Counted from the stretch's first letter, positions 42,833-52,434 are shown. The stretch is 64,000 bases of DNA from Burkholderiaceae bacterium (GCA_023653025.1 JAMNXS010000005.1:1-64000); one strand, 5' to 3'. A program made the numbers and translations. Notes: generated by a model not told the origin, from the letters alone.

Positions 42833-44152
42833 ATGAAATGTCCTGACCGCATACAGTGGCACGAGGGCCTGCTGCTGGCGCCGCAGCACTTCCAGCAGGA
42901 ATCAGCACGCGTCGACGCGCTGCTGGGCTGGCACACGCTGACCGGCGCGCCCTACGCCTGGGGTGTGAAGCGGCTGAAATTCGATCAGGCGCTGATCGCC
43001 TCCGGCACGCTGCGCGTGCTCGAACTCGAGGCCATCCTGCCCGACGGTACGGCCGTGTCCGTGATGCCGAACGACCCGCAGGCGATCGACCTGTCGCTGA
43101 AACTCGATGGGCTGCGGGACACGCTTGCCCGCGGGCCGCAGACCGTCTGGCTGTGCCTGCCGGTCTCGCGCAACATGAAGATGCCGGAGCTTGCGTCGCG
43201 CTTCCTGTCGATGAAGGCCGAACCGGTGGAGGACGAGGTGTCGGATGCCGCGCCGGCCGACATTCCGCGGCTGGTGCCCAACCTGTCGCTGGCCGCCGGC
43301 GACGCGCCGCCCGCGCTGATGGTCGGCATGGCGATTGCCAGCGTGCTCGACGACGACGGCGTGATCAGGCTCGGCGACGTTCTGCCGGCCCTGCTCGACC
43401 TGAACGCGGCGCCGGCCCTGCTGGATGCCGTACGCGAACTCGCGCGCACGCTGCGCAGCAAGGCGGCTTTCATCGCACGCCAGGCGGCAGGCGCGCCCCA
43501 GGCCGAGCAGCGCGCCGAGCGCCTGCTGCTGTTGCAGCGCCTGTCCTGTCTGGTGCCTGCCCTGCCCGTGATCGAGGCGCAGCTGCAGGCCGCCGTGATT
43601 CCGCCGTGGCCGCTTTATCTCGCGCTGTGCAACCTGCTGGGGCCGATGTCGCTGCTGCGCCCGGGCGCAGTGCCGGTCACGCCGCCTCCCTACGATCATG
43701 CGCAGCCGCACCTCGGCTTCGGACCGCTGCTGGCCGAGCTTGGCGAGAATCTGGCCGAGGTCAGCCAGGATTACCGAGAAGTCGGCTTCGAATGGAGCGA
43801 CGGCGTCTTCGCACTGGCGCTGCGCCCCGAGTGGATCGGGCAGCGCCTCGTGGTTGGCCTGAAGGGAGCGCGCGACAGCGAGCTGGAAGACTGGATGGAC
43901 ACGGCCGTGATCGGACCCGCCCACACCTTCGGCGAGCTGCGGGCGAGGCGCGTGCTGGGCTACCGCCGCGCGCGCATCGCGGGCGCGCCCGAGCTGCAGC
44001 TGCGTAGCCTGCCGGATGTGATGCTGTACGAGATCATTCCGGGCCCCGAACTGCTGCGCGGAGATGCGCGGCTGGTGATCGGACCCTCGGGCCGCGCCGG
44101 CCAGGGCAGGCCGGCCAGCGTCGCGCTGTTCGTCGGCACACAAGGCTATTGA
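42833..44152 (+). CDS. tssK: TssK, T6SS baseplate-to-membrane adaptor
   Basis: TssK links the baseplate to the TssJLM complex. The 439-residue protein starts with the diagnostic RIQWHEGLLLAPQHFQQESA, the shoulder domain signature, and continues with ALLGWHTLTGAPYAWGVKRL. LEAILPDGTAVSVMPND and PQTVWLCLPVSR also match. The end (LPDVMLYEIIPGPELLRGDA-like) corresponds to the C-terminal domain. Length is normal. Confidence 0.97.
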   Translation: MKCPDRIQWHEGLLLAPQHFQQESARVDALLGWHTLTGAPYAWGVKRLKFDQALIASGTLRVLELEAILPDGTAVSVMPNDPQAIDLSLKLDGLRDTLARGPQTVWLCLPVSRNMKMPELASRFLSMKAEPVEDEVSDAAPADIPRLVPNLSLAAGDAPPALMVGMAIASVLDDDGVIRLGDVLPALLDLNAAPALLDAVRELARTLRSKAAFIARQAAGAPQAEQRAERLLLLQRLSCLVPALPVIEAQLQAAVIPPWPLYLALCNLLGPMSLLRPGAVPVTPPPYDHAQPHLGFGPLLAELGENLAEVSQDYREVGFEWSDGVFALALRPEWIGQRLVVGLKGARDSELEDWMDTAVIGPAHTFGELRARRVLGYRRARIAGAPELQLRSLPDVMLYEIIPGPELLRGDARLVIGPSGRAGQGRPASVALFVGTQGY

Positions 44153-44165
44153 ACGGGATGTGCTA

Positions 44166-45065
44166 ATGGGCAAGCTGACACTTCCGTCACGGTCGCCAGC
44201 ACCGGCGATCGCTACGCTGATCGAGCCGCACCGGCCGGCGCCGGCTGCGGCACCGGCTGCAGCACCGAATGCCGCCAGCTCGCTGCTGCTGCAGCGGCTG
44301 CGGCTTTTCGTGGGCGAGGTTGCGCGCCTGCTCGACGGCTACGCGCTGGCGCTGCCGGACAATGGACAGGCATCCGATGACCAGCGCCGCTTCGCGGCCG
44401 ACGCTTGCGAGACGCTGGCGCGCGCGATCGCGGCGCAGACGATGGAGATATCGCGCGTCGGCAGTCCGTCCGATCGTGCGGCTGTCGACGAGCTACGCTA
44501 TCTGATGGCCGCCGTCGCCGACGAGCTGCTGCTGACCAATGCCTGGCCGGGGCGCGACCGTTTCACCGAATGCCTGGTCGAGATGCGCCTGTTCGGCAGC
44601 AGCGTCGCCGGCGACGAAATCTTCCGCCGCATCGAGGCCCTGCTAGACGATGGCGCGCAGCCGTCAGCCATGACGCCGCTGTATCTGTTCGCGATCTCGA
44701 TAGGCTTCGAGGGCCGCTACCACGGTGACGATGCGGCGCAGGATCTGGCAGCGCTGCGCGATGCCCTGTTCCGCAAGATCCATGCGCGCGAACCGGAACT
44801 GCACCCCGACCTCGCCGACCTGCCGCGCCATGCCGGCCGCGTGCTGTCGCCGCAGGCCTACCGGCAACCGCTGTCCGACATCGCGCCGGTGCGCTTTTTC
44901 CGCATCAGCCGGCCGACCGTGGTGTTCCTGGCCAGCATGGCCTTGCTGCTGGGCCTGTCGCAGGCAGCTTGGCTGTGGTCATCCGCGCCGGTGCGCCGCG
45001 CGCTGGAGCCGGGGATGCCCGCCAAGCCTGCACAGCCGGCGCCCACCGAGGCCGGCCGTGGGTAA
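44166..45065 (+). CDS. tssL: TssL (DotU/IcmH family), T6SS membrane complex
   Basis: TssL is the inner-membrane partner of TssM. The 299-residue protein has a cytoplasmic DotU domain with YLMAAVADELLLTNAWPGRD and FTECLVEMRLFGSSVAGDEI. It ends with one transmembrane helix (VVFLASMALLLGLSQAAWLW) and a short tail. No peptidoglycan-binding (OmpA-like) domain is attached, so anchoring to the cell wall needs another protein. ATG 44166 preferred over GTG 44160. Ends 8 bases inside tssM. Confidence 0.94.
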   Translation: MGKLTLPSRSPAPAIATLIEPHRPAPAAAPAAAPNAASSLLLQRLRLFVGEVARLLDGYALALPDNGQASDDQRRFAADACETLARAIAAQTMEISRVGSPSDRAAVDELRYLMAAVADELLLTNAWPGRDRFTECLVEMRLFGSSVAGDEIFRRIEALLDDGAQPSAMTPLYLFAISIGFEGRYHGDDAAQDLAALRDALFRKIHAREPELHPDLADLPRHAGRVLSPQAYRQPLSDIAPVRFFRISRPTVVFLASMALLLGLSQAAWLWSSAPVRRALEPGMPAKPAQPAPTEAGRG

Positions 45066-48000
45066 CTATTCTCTGGTCTGGATCCTGCTGTCGCTGGGCG
45101 CCGTGATCGGCGTGCTGACGGTCGCCGTGCGTTTTGGCATCCGCAACGACGACGACGACGGCTCGGCGCGGCGCCGGCCGCTCGATCTCGTGCGCATCCG
45201 GCAGTCGTTCCGGCGCGCGGTAAAAATTATCGAGGCCAATGTCGCCGAGCGGGACAAGCGCTACGCGGTGCCGTGGGTGGTGCTGCTGCACGATGGCGAT
45301 CCGGCCACCCGGCCGGCGCTCGAGGACTGCGGCCTGTCGGGCGTGCTGGCCGAAGCAATGCCCGCGCCGTCCGAGAACGAGCCGCGCTGGCATGTGTTCG
45401 ACCGCGGCGTCGTGGTCGAACTGGAATCCGCGCAACTCGATGCCGCTTACGGCCGCGACGCGCTGGAAAAACGCTGGGAGGCATTCCTTGCCTTGTGCGG
45501 CCGCTACCGGCCGCAACGGCCGCTCGACTCGATCGTAGTGTCTGTGCCGGCCGCACTGCTGGCCGACCGCTCGGTCGAGGGACGCGAACTGCTGCGGCAA
45601 CGCGCCGAGGCCGCAAGCCGGCGGATCTGGATCGCGCAGAACCGCTACGCGATGCGTTTCGCGGTCTATGTCGTCATTTCCGGCTGCGACGAGCTCCCGG
45701 GCTTCTCGCCGTTTGCTCAGGCGCTGCCAGCGGCCATGCGCGACAGCATGTTGGGCTGGTCCTCGCCGTACCAGCCGGCTGCGCTCTACCGCCCCGAGTG
45801 GGCAACAGCCGCCTTCGACCAGATCGAGCAGGACGTTTCCGACGCCGCAGCCGAACTGTTTGCGTCGAATGCGCGGGTGCCGGTCGCGACTGAGCTGTTC
45901 CTGCTGCCATCACGCATCGCCGCGCTGCGCGGCGGGGCGACCGAGTACCTGGACGAATTGCTGCGGCCGAACGCTTTCCATGAGCCGTTCTTCATGCGCG
46001 GCATCTACCTGACCGGCAGCAGCGAGCGTCCGCTGTTCCTGCGCGATGTGGCCGAGCAAAAGATCTTCGCCGAGTTCGGCCTCTCGCGCGCGGCCCATTC
46101 GCAGAAGCTGGCGCGCCCCGTGCTGTCGCGTGTCATGCGCTGGGTGATGGTCGGCTTGCCGGTGGTCTTCGCCGCCGGCATCGTGCTGTCCACGGTGCAG
46201 TTGCAGCGCGTGCTGCCGGCGCTGGCCGAGGGATTGGAAGGACTCAAGCGCGACACCGAAGTCCGCGCGCGCGCGACCAATCAGGGCGAGCGGCTGGATT
46301 TCGATTGGTACCGGAAAACCGCGCTGCAGCTGATGGTGGGCCTGTCGGATCTGCAGTCGCGGCGCCTGTCGAGCAAGGTTAAGCTGACCGACCCTTCGCT
46401 CATCAATCCGTTCATGCCCGGATCATGGCCCATGTTCGATGACCTGCGGGAGCGTGCCGTCGCGCGCATCCAGCAGAATTTTGCGGACCTTGCCGTGCAC
46501 ACGCTGCAGCAGGCGGTCTACCGCCGCACCGCGGAACTCACCAATGCGCCACTGTCGCCCGCCAGCGGCGCATTGACGAACGGCAGCGATGATTGCGATG
46601 CGCCGCGCCCGCGCTCGGCGGCGCTGCAGCCGGGCACGGCCTCGTCGCTGGTGCCCGAGGACCTGCCCGAATTCGCCGTGCTGGCCCACTACGCCGGCGA
46701 CCTGCAGCGCCTGTCGTCGAGCGTGAACGCGATGCACCGGCTGTCGACGCCGAGCCGCGACGGCCAGCAGCAGCTGCGCGCGCTGGTGCTGGACATGCTG
46801 GGCGTCGACCTGCCGGGCGATCTGGAAAGCAGCGTCAGCCTATTCGCCGAGGCCGGCCGCAAGCAGGGCTCGCTGATCGACAAGAGCGCAGTCGCGCTGG
46901 CCGCGCGCTGCGGCTTCGTCAAGGGCATGATCGGCCTCCACCAGCGCCTGTTCGCCGGCAACGCGCTGCTGGCCAGCGAGGAGCGCGTCCAGGCCGCGCG
47001 AAACCAGCTCGAGGAACTGTTCGAGGGCAACCATGCGCCGGACAGCGCCGAGGTGATTGCCGCCTTCCGCGACCTGCAGGAGGCGCTGGCCGAGCAGAGG
47101 GCGCTTCTCGGCCCGGGACGCGGCGCCTGGCTGCTGCAGGAAGATTTCAAGCCGGGACGCGCCTACGATGCGCTGATGAAGCAGTTTGCCGACAATGCGC
47201 TGGTCGGCCCCGAGGTGGTGGACCAGGTAATGCGCAAGGCGCGCGAGGAGTTCGCGCGGACGCGGCAAAAGGCCACGTCGCTGTTCGGCGACGACGGTAG
47301 CGAACTGGTCGTCGGCAAGGACGGCGTGCTGGCGATGTCGAAAGACCGGCTGGCACTGATGTCGGCGCTCGACCAGGTACTGGCGCAGCCGCTGATGCAG
47401 CCGGCCGTCGGCAACTCGCTGGAGCCGACGGCGCGCGGTACACTGGTGCAATGGGATGTCGAACAGCTCGCACGGGCCGTCAAGCTGGGCGACGGCCACC
47501 GCAAGACGCTGACCGACGACTTGCCGAAGTTCCCGGCCGACCTGCAGCCGGTCGTGCGCGACGCGATCGACTACCAGTACGCATTGCGCCTGGTGGATCT
47601 GATCGCACGCGCCTATAGTCCGGTGGATGCCGCCGCGGGCGAGCCGCCGGCAACGCTGGAGGCGGCCAGCGCGCACCTGCGAAAACTGGTCGCGCTGCTT
47701 GGCGAACTCGGCCAGGACGGCGAATCGCGCGCGCTGCAGACCATCATCGCGCACGATGCCGGCGCCCGCTTGCGGCGCCTGAGCGAGGCGCTCGCTGATG
47801 CGAAGCTGTACGCGGTAGCCGACGATGACGAGCCGCGGCCGGCCGAGCGCGAGACCCTGAATCTGTTCGCCCATACCGGCGGCGAGGTGGGCGAATATCT
47901 GGCGCAGCAATTGGCGCGGCTGCAGGCCCTGTCGGGTCAGGCGCAGATGCTGCGCGGCGCGCTGCCAACCGACGCGCGCGCGACGGGCGACGCGACCCGG

Positions 48001-49020
48001 TGGAGCGGGATCGGGCGCGAACTGGACTTACATGTGGCAAAAGATCCGAAGGGCAGCATCAGCCGGCTCGAGCGCTTCCTGACCGAGCTCGGGCGCGAGC
48101 TCGATGGACCGGGCTGCCTCGCCGTGCTCAAGGCCAACGAGCCGCCGAAGCGGCCGTCGAACTACATCGCCGAGCGCCATGCCGAGCTGCATCGTGCGCT
48201 CGCCCGCCGCTGCCTGACGCTCGATCGGCGCTCCTTTGCCGAGCAATGGGCCGCCTTCGCCGCCGACTTCAACCGGCTGCTGAAGGGCCGCCGCCCCTTC
48301 ATCGGCAACCGCAGCAGCTTGCGCGGGAGCGAGTTTGCCGCGATCGCCGTGGCCGACCTGTCGGAGACTGGCGCGCTGCTGGCGCGGCTGCCGCAGGTGT
48401 CGCCCGAAGTCTTCGCGCGCAATAACGTGCCCGAAGGCTCGGCACTGCCGATCCGCGACTTTGCGGCCGCCGCGCTGCAGGTGCGGCAACTGCTGTCTCC
48501 GCTGTTTCCTGCCGACGGCGCGCAAGCGGCAGCCCTCGATGTCGCCGTGCGCTTCCGCGCCAATGTGAATGCCGAGATCGACGGCAACAAGATCATCGAC
48601 TGGGCGCTCGTCGTCGGCGAGCAGACCTTGAGGCTGCGCGACGCGCCGCGCGCACTGCGCTGGAAACCCGGCGATCCGGTGCGGCTCACGCTGCGGTTCG
48701 CGAACGATGCGCCACTGACACCGCGCGCCGATCCCGACAACCCCTATCTCGAGGTCAGCCGCAAGAGCGCTGTGTTCCGTTTCGACGGGCCGTGGGCGCT
48801 GCTCGACATGCTCCAACTGCTGCGCGACCCACAAGCCTCCGATGCGCGCATGTCGGTGCTGAAACTCGAGGTACCGGTGCTGGCCGACCCGAAGGACGGC
48901 ACGCCGCGACCGAGGCCCGTACGCGCCTTCGTCGCGCTGGCCGTATCCGAACCGGGCAAGACGGCGCCGCTGGCCTGGCCCTCCGCCTTCCCCGACAAGG
49001 CCCCTGCCGTGGAGCGATGA
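45058..49020 (+). CDS. tssM: TssM (IcmF family), T6SS membrane core, Walker A missing
   Basis: TssM spans the envelope as the T6SS channel core. From GTG 45058 the protein has 1320 residues. An N-terminal TM (SLVWILLSLGAVIGVLTVAV) is followed by a cytoplasmic domain, a second TM near residue 360 (WVMVGLPVVFAAGIVLSTVQ) and a long periplasmic part. Where TssM usually has a P-loop (GxxGxGKT) this one has WVVLLHDGDPATRPALEDCG, so NTP binding is lost. Only one N-terminal TM is visible instead of the usual two. The reading frame continues upstream inside tssL and was cut at the GTG. Confidence 0.93.
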   Translation: MGNYSLVWILLSLGAVIGVLTVAVRFGIRNDDDDGSARRRPLDLVRIRQSFRRAVKIIEANVAERDKRYAVPWVVLLHDGDPATRPALEDCGLSGVLAEAMPAPSENEPRWHVFDRGVVVELESAQLDAAYGRDALEKRWEAFLALCGRYRPQRPLDSIVVSVPAALLADRSVEGRELLRQRAEAASRRIWIAQNRYAMRFAVYVVISGCDELPGFSPFAQALPAAMRDSMLGWSSPYQPAALYRPEWATAAFDQIEQDVSDAAAELFASNARVPVATELFLLPSRIAALRGGATEYLDELLRPNAFHEPFFMRGIYLTGSSERPLFLRDVAEQKIFAEFGLSRAAHSQKLARPVLSRVMRWVMVGLPVVFAAGIVLSTVQLQRVLPALAEGLEGLKRDTEVRARATNQGERLDFDWYRKTALQLMVGLSDLQSRRLSSKVKLTDPSLINPFMPGSWPMFDDLRERAVARIQQNFADLAVHTLQQAVYRRTAELTNAPLSPASGALTNGSDDCDAPRPRSAALQPGTASSLVPEDLPEFAVLAHYAGDLQRLSSSVNAMHRLSTPSRDGQQQLRALVLDMLGVDLPGDLESSVSLFAEAGRKQGSLIDKSAVALAARCGFVKGMIGLHQRLFAGNALLASEERVQAARNQLEELFEGNHAPDSAEVIAAFRDLQEALAEQRALLGPGRGAWLLQEDFKPGRAYDALMKQFADNALVGPEVVDQVMRKAREEFARTRQKATSLFGDDGSELVVGKDGVLAMSKDRLALMSALDQVLAQPLMQPAVGNSLEPTARGTLVQWDVEQLARAVKLGDGHRKTLTDDLPKFPADLQPVVRDAIDYQYALRLVDLIARAYSPVDAAAGEPPATLEAASAHLRKLVALLGELGQDGESRALQTIIAHDAGARLRRLSEALADAKLYAVADDDEPRPAERETLNLFAHTGGEVGEYLAQQLARLQALSGQAQMLRGALPTDARATGDATRWSGIGRELDLHVAKDPKGSISRLERFLTELGRELDGPGCLAVLKANEPPKRPSNYIAERHAELHRALARRCLTLDRRSFAEQWAAFAADFNRLLKGRRPFIGNRSSLRGSEFAAIAVADLSETGALLARLPQVSPEVFARNNVPEGSALPIRDFAAAALQVRQLLSPLFPADGAQAAALDVAVRFRANVNAEIDGNKIIDWALVVGEQTLRLRDAPRALRWKPGDPVRLTLRFANDAPLTPRADPDNPYLEVSRKSAVFRFDGPWALLDMLQLLRDPQASDARMSVLKLEVPVLADPKDGTPRPRPVRAFVALAVSEPGKTAPLAWPSAFPDKAPAVER

Positions 49021-50135
49021 TGTCTGCCGACGAACTTGATACTGTGGTCAACGAACTGCTGCAGCCACTGGCCGGCCCGGATCCGGCCGGCCGCTGGTGG
49101 CGCTATGAACGCGCCTACATGGAACTGTCGCGCTCGCGCGAGGAAGACGATCCCGACCTGCCGCTGGGCGAGTGGGAACGACCGCTGGTCAAGGCGAACT
49201 GGAAGCGGGTTGCCGCCGAGTGCGCGCGCCTCTTGCGCGAGGAGACCAAGGACTTCCAGATCGCGGCCTGGCTGTGCGACGCCTGGGTCCGCCTGTACCA
49301 GATGGAAGGGTTGCGGGCCGGGGTCGCACTGATTGACGGGCTCGCCGGCCGCTACTGGATCAACGGCTGGCCGGGCATCGAGGATGGCGATACCGAGCGC
49401 CGTGCCGCACCTTTCGTGTGGATGAATACCAGCCTGCCGCTGACAGTAAAGCTGCACGTGACGCTGCTGGCAGCAGGCGCGCAGCGCGAGCAGTCGCTGC
49501 GGCTGGCGGATTGGGAACGGGCGTCGTCGCGCGACGAGGTGAAGACGGACACGGCATCGGCCGAGCCGTCGGCGCCGACGCGGCAGACCATACGCGCCAG
49601 CGTCAGGGCCGCCGACGGCCCCGGGCTGGCCCGCCTGGTCGCGCAGTCGGAAGCCACGGCTGCCGTACTCGCATCGCTGTCGGCACAACTCGACGACAGG
49701 CTTGCGCGGGAGGCGCCGTCGCTGTCGCGCCTGCAAGCCATGGTCGAATCGATCCGGGTGGCGGCCGACAGCCTGTTGCGAGAACTGCCGGCGCCCTCCC
49801 CTGCCTCGGGCGCGGCGATGGCTGCAGCATCCATGGCAGCACCGGGCGAAACACCCGACGCAGCACCCAATGCAGCAGCCGCAACCGCCCCGGTCGCCCC
49901 GGTCACCCGCTCGTCAGGCTCGGGCTTCGAGCACCGAGAGCATGCCTATCAGGTGCTAGCGGCGGCGGCGGCCTATCTCGAGTCGATCGAGCCGCACAGC
50001 CCGACTCCCTACCTGGTGCGGCGCGCAGTCGAACTGGGGCAGATGAGCCTGCCCGAGATGCTGCGGCAGGTAACGGCCGATGCCGGCTCGCTGGACAAGT
50101 TCTTCAGCCTGTTGGGCATCTCGGCGCCGCGCTGA
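49017..50135 (+). CDS. tssA: TssA, T6SS assembly/cap protein
   Basis: TssA organises sheath and tube polymerisation. The 372-residue protein has the ImpA N-terminal domain: ELLQPLAGPDPAGRWWRYER, then EEDDPDLPLGEWERPLVKAN and AAWLCDAWVRLYQMEGLRAG. A Pro/Ala-rich linker follows, then a C-terminal domain (YLVRRAVELGQMSLPEMLRQ). Two ATGs in a row (49017 and 49020) overlap the tssM stop. It ends the T6SS operon; no terminator hairpin is evident before the convergent GGDEF gene. Confidence 0.95.
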   Translation: MMSADELDTVVNELLQPLAGPDPAGRWWRYERAYMELSRSREEDDPDLPLGEWERPLVKANWKRVAAECARLLREETKDFQIAAWLCDAWVRLYQMEGLRAGVALIDGLAGRYWINGWPGIEDGDTERRAAPFVWMNTSLPLTVKLHVTLLAAGAQREQSLRLADWERASSRDEVKTDTASAEPSAPTRQTIRASVRAADGPGLARLVAQSEATAAVLASLSAQLDDRLAREAPSLSRLQAMVESIRVAADSLLRELPAPSPASGAAMAAASMAAPGETPDAAPNAAAATAPVAPVTRSSGSGFEHREHAYQVLAAAAAYLESIEPHSPTPYLVRRAVELGQMSLPEMLRQVTADAGSLDKFFSLLGISAPR

Positions 50136-50162
50136 GCGTACCGGCCGCCTCCGTGTCCGGAC

Positions 50163-51284
50163 TCAGGACGCCGGCTCGAACTCGGCTTCCTCCAGCACGA
50201 TCGTGCGGTTGCGCCCCCCGCGCTTGGCGGCATACAGGGCACGGTCGGCGCGGACGTAGATGTCCTCCCATGCCGGGTCGGCAGAACGGCGCCGGGTGGC
50301 GCCGATGCTGAGCGTGGGCGCCGCCACGCAGGAGCGCACGGATTGCCAGCCCTCGGCCACCGCACGCGACAGCCGCTCGCCGAGCCGCTGCAAGGCACCA
50401 GCCCCGACATCACCAGCCACCAGCACCGCGAGTTCGTCGCCGCCCAGCCGATAGACCTCTTCCCCGCTGCTGCGAATACCGCGCTGCACCGTCCGGGCGA
50501 CATGCCGTAACACCTCGTCGCCGACATCGTGGCCATGGGTATCGTTGATGCGCTTGAAGTGGTCGATGTCGATCAGGAGCAGCGCATAAGGCGTCTCAGA
50601 GATCGTCGGAGAGGGCGAGGCGGCATGGATCTGCGCCATCCGGTGATTGAAGTAACGGCGGTTGTACAAGCCGGTCAGCCCGCAGGTGATGGACTCGTGC
50701 TCGAGCTGCTCGACCAGCCGCCGCAACTCGCCCAGCAGGTTGTCGCGGGACTGGTCGGCGATCATCCGGTTCAGCTCGGCCTGGATTTTCTGGGCAAACA
50801 GTTCGGTCAGTTCCACAGTCAGCTTCAGGCCGTCGCCGTCGATGACGGATTCGTTGAAGAAGAGCGCGACATGGCCGACCATCCGCGATTCGCCATCGAA
50901 CAAGGGAACGCCGATGAAGCTCTGGAATTGGCTGCCGCGCGTCGCATCGAACAGTTCGCAGACACGTTCGCTGATGGCGACGCTGCGGCCGATTTTCATC
51001 GACGACCATGGATCCTCCAGCCGCTGCTGGTAGATCAGGTCGCAGGGCGTACCACAGAGCTGGAAGGTCCAGCCGTCGGTTGCCTGCCCGTCCCGGTGGG
51101 CCGCAATCATCCGGACGGTACCGGGTGCGCCATGTACCGTCTGCGAGATGAACACGAAGTCGGCCCCGAGGGTGCGGCCCAGCGACTCGACCGCCGCGCG
51201 CATGAAGGCTTCGCCGACGAAGCGGGCGGTGTCGTTGAGCAGGGTTTTCAGAGCCGTAAAGCTGTCGCGCTGGATCAAGTGCAT
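50163..51284 (-). CDS. GAF-GGDEF protein (probable diguanylate cyclase)
   Basis: The 373-residue protein has an N-terminal GAF-like sensory domain (~20-170) and a C-terminal GGDEF domain. The latter shows GLTGLYNRRYFNHRM, LLLIDIDHFKRINDTHGHDV and the signature YRLGGDELAVLV at 281-285. The usual last F is L (GGDEL), and the Asp before LTGL is Cys-Gly, so activity may be altered. No RxxD product-inhibition site was seen just before the signature. If active, it makes cyclic di-GMP. It is convergent with tssA across a 27-base gap; a link to T6SS control is only positional. Confidence 0.9.
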   Translation of the reverse strand: MHLIQRDSFTALKTLLNDTARFVGEAFMRAAVESLGRTLGADFVFISQTVHGAPGTVRMIAAHRDGQATDGWTFQLCGTPCDLIYQQRLEDPWSSMKIGRSVAISERVCELFDATRGSQFQSFIGVPLFDGESRMVGHVALFFNESVIDGDGLKLTVELTELFAQKIQAELNRMIADQSRDNLLGELRRLVEQLEHESITCGLTGLYNRRYFNHRMAQIHAASPSPTISETPYALLLIDIDHFKRINDTHGHDVGDEVLRHVARTVQRGIRSSGEEVYRLGGDELAVLVAGDVGAGALQRLGERLSRAVAEGWQSVRSCVAAPTLSIGATRRRSADPAWEDIYVRADRALYAAKRGGRNRTIVLEEAEFEPAS

Positions 51285-51474
51285 CGTCCTCGGGATGGTT
51301 GCCAGGATGCGGAGAAATCAGACCATTGCTGGCCGTCAGGGTCGGCCTTGCGTGGCCGATCATTACGTCAATGAGTGGGATAAACAAAAAACGTTCAGAA
51401 ATTTCCGGGCACGAACACCCGTAACGTCTTCACGATAGGCTTTCAGCGAACGCTGCCGGAGATCCGGACAAGCT

Positions 51475-51559
51475 TGGTGTCAGCGACGGGACTCGAACCC
51501 GTATCCCTTGCGGGGGCGAATTTTAAGTTCGCTATGTATACCAATTCCATCACGCTGAC
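51475..51559 (-). tRNA. tRNA-Leu (anticodon TAA)
   Basis: Acceptor arms GTCAGCG/CGCTGAC pair over 7 bp, with discriminator A and an encoded CCA. The anticodon loop CTTAAAA gives TAA, which decodes UUA. A long type II variable arm (CCCCGCAAGGG) confirms leucine. The T-loop is GGGTTCGAGTC. Length is 85 with CCA. Confidence 0.96.
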
Positions 51560-51715
51560 AAATCGCGCCAACCAACGAGAGTAGCGGCTGCTGCAGAGTG
51601 CAGCAGCCCTCGGGGAGGTCTGACCTTGATACCGTGCAGGCTCCTGCGGGAGCCGCGAGAAGATGCGGACGCTATTGTAAACCCGACAGCATGGCGCGCC
51701 TGCATGCGCGTTGCA

Positions 51716-52282
51716 TCAGGCTATCCATTTCGACAAGGCAGTAAATGCGCCGAGCGCGACGACCACGATGGTGCCGAGCTTGATCGTCATCCGATGCTCG
51801 AGGATGATGAAGCGCTGGTCGATTTGGGCAAGACGCTGGTCGATGCCGTCGAGGCGCTTGTCGATATCGGCGAAACGCTTGTCAATGCCGTCCAGACGCT
51901 TGTCGATATCGGCGAAACGCTTGTCCATGCCGTCCAGACGCTTGTCGATGCCGTCGAGGCGCTTGTCGATATCGGCGAAACGCTTGTCCATGCCGTCCAG
52001 ACGCTTGTCGATGCCATCCAGGCGCTGATCGATGCCGCCCAAGCGCCTGTCGATATCGGTGAAACGCTTGTCGGTGGGGACGAAACGCTGTTCGAGGCTG
52101 GCAAACTTCGGATCAAGCCCGTGAAGGCCGCGCTGGACCGCTCCCTCTACGTCGTCCTTGGTGGCGAGGTTCACCAGCGAATCGCGCGTGACGTCGATGA
52201 TGGCCACCGACTGCTCTTCGGTGAGACCGGTGCCGCGAAGGCGCTTCATCATGTTGAGCGAGTCGAAGACGATGGCTGTCAT
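51716..52282 (-). CDS. DUF1640-like coiled-coil membrane protein with heptad repeats
   Basis: The 188-residue protein (ATG 52282; ATG 52312 possible) starts MTAIVFDSLNMMKRLRGTGL and TEEQSVAIIDVTRDSLVNLA, like DUF1640 proteins. It ends with one TM helix (MTIKLGTIVVVALGAFTALS). Between them fourteen 7-residue units (DKRLDGI, DKRFADI, DQRLAQI) make a long coiled coil encoded by 21-bp DNA repeats. Function is unknown. TATACT (52319-52324, minus strand) may be its -10. It lies between the tRNA-Leu and the prophage junction. Confidence 0.85.
   Translation of the reverse strand: MTAIVFDSLNMMKRLRGTGLTEEQSVAIIDVTRDSLVNLATKDDVEGAVQRGLHGLDPKFASLEQRFVPTDKRFTDIDRRLGGIDQRLDGIDKRLDGMDKRFADIDKRLDGIDKRLDGMDKRFADIDKRLDGIDKRFADIDKRLDGIDQRLAQIDQRFIILEHRMTIKLGTIVVVALGAFTALSKWIA
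51812..52105. repeat. Fourteen tandem 21-bp repeats inside the coiled-coil gene
   Basis: Units such as acgcttgtcgatatcggcga and acgcttgtccatgccgtcca recur every 21 bases from 51812 to 52105. Two unit types alternate (encoding DKRFADI and DKRLDGI/M). The inner units are near-identical and the flanks more diverged, the usual trace of recent expansion. Each unit is 7 codons, so copy-number change keeps the frame. Confidence 0.9.
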
Positions 52283-52434
52283 GGCAAGGTGATCCTGACG
52301 TTCAAGCTTCATGCGCGGAGTATAGACTCGGCACATGAGTTCTTGCAGCGTTGATATCAGCCTCGTGAACGCTGCACAACGGATTCGTTCGACACAAGTC
52401 TGTCGTATTCGAAAACCGAACCGCCATCGTACAA

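Noticed and set aside
44725-45057. Upstream extension of tssM inside tssL
   Set aside because: The in-frame text is an Arg/Pro/Cys-rich shadow of TssL. TssM homology and its first TM begin at GTG 45058.
51812-52105. A CRISPR-like array of regular repeats
   Set aside because: Units are 21 bp and contiguous, without spacers, and encode a heptad coiled coil. No cas genes are nearby.
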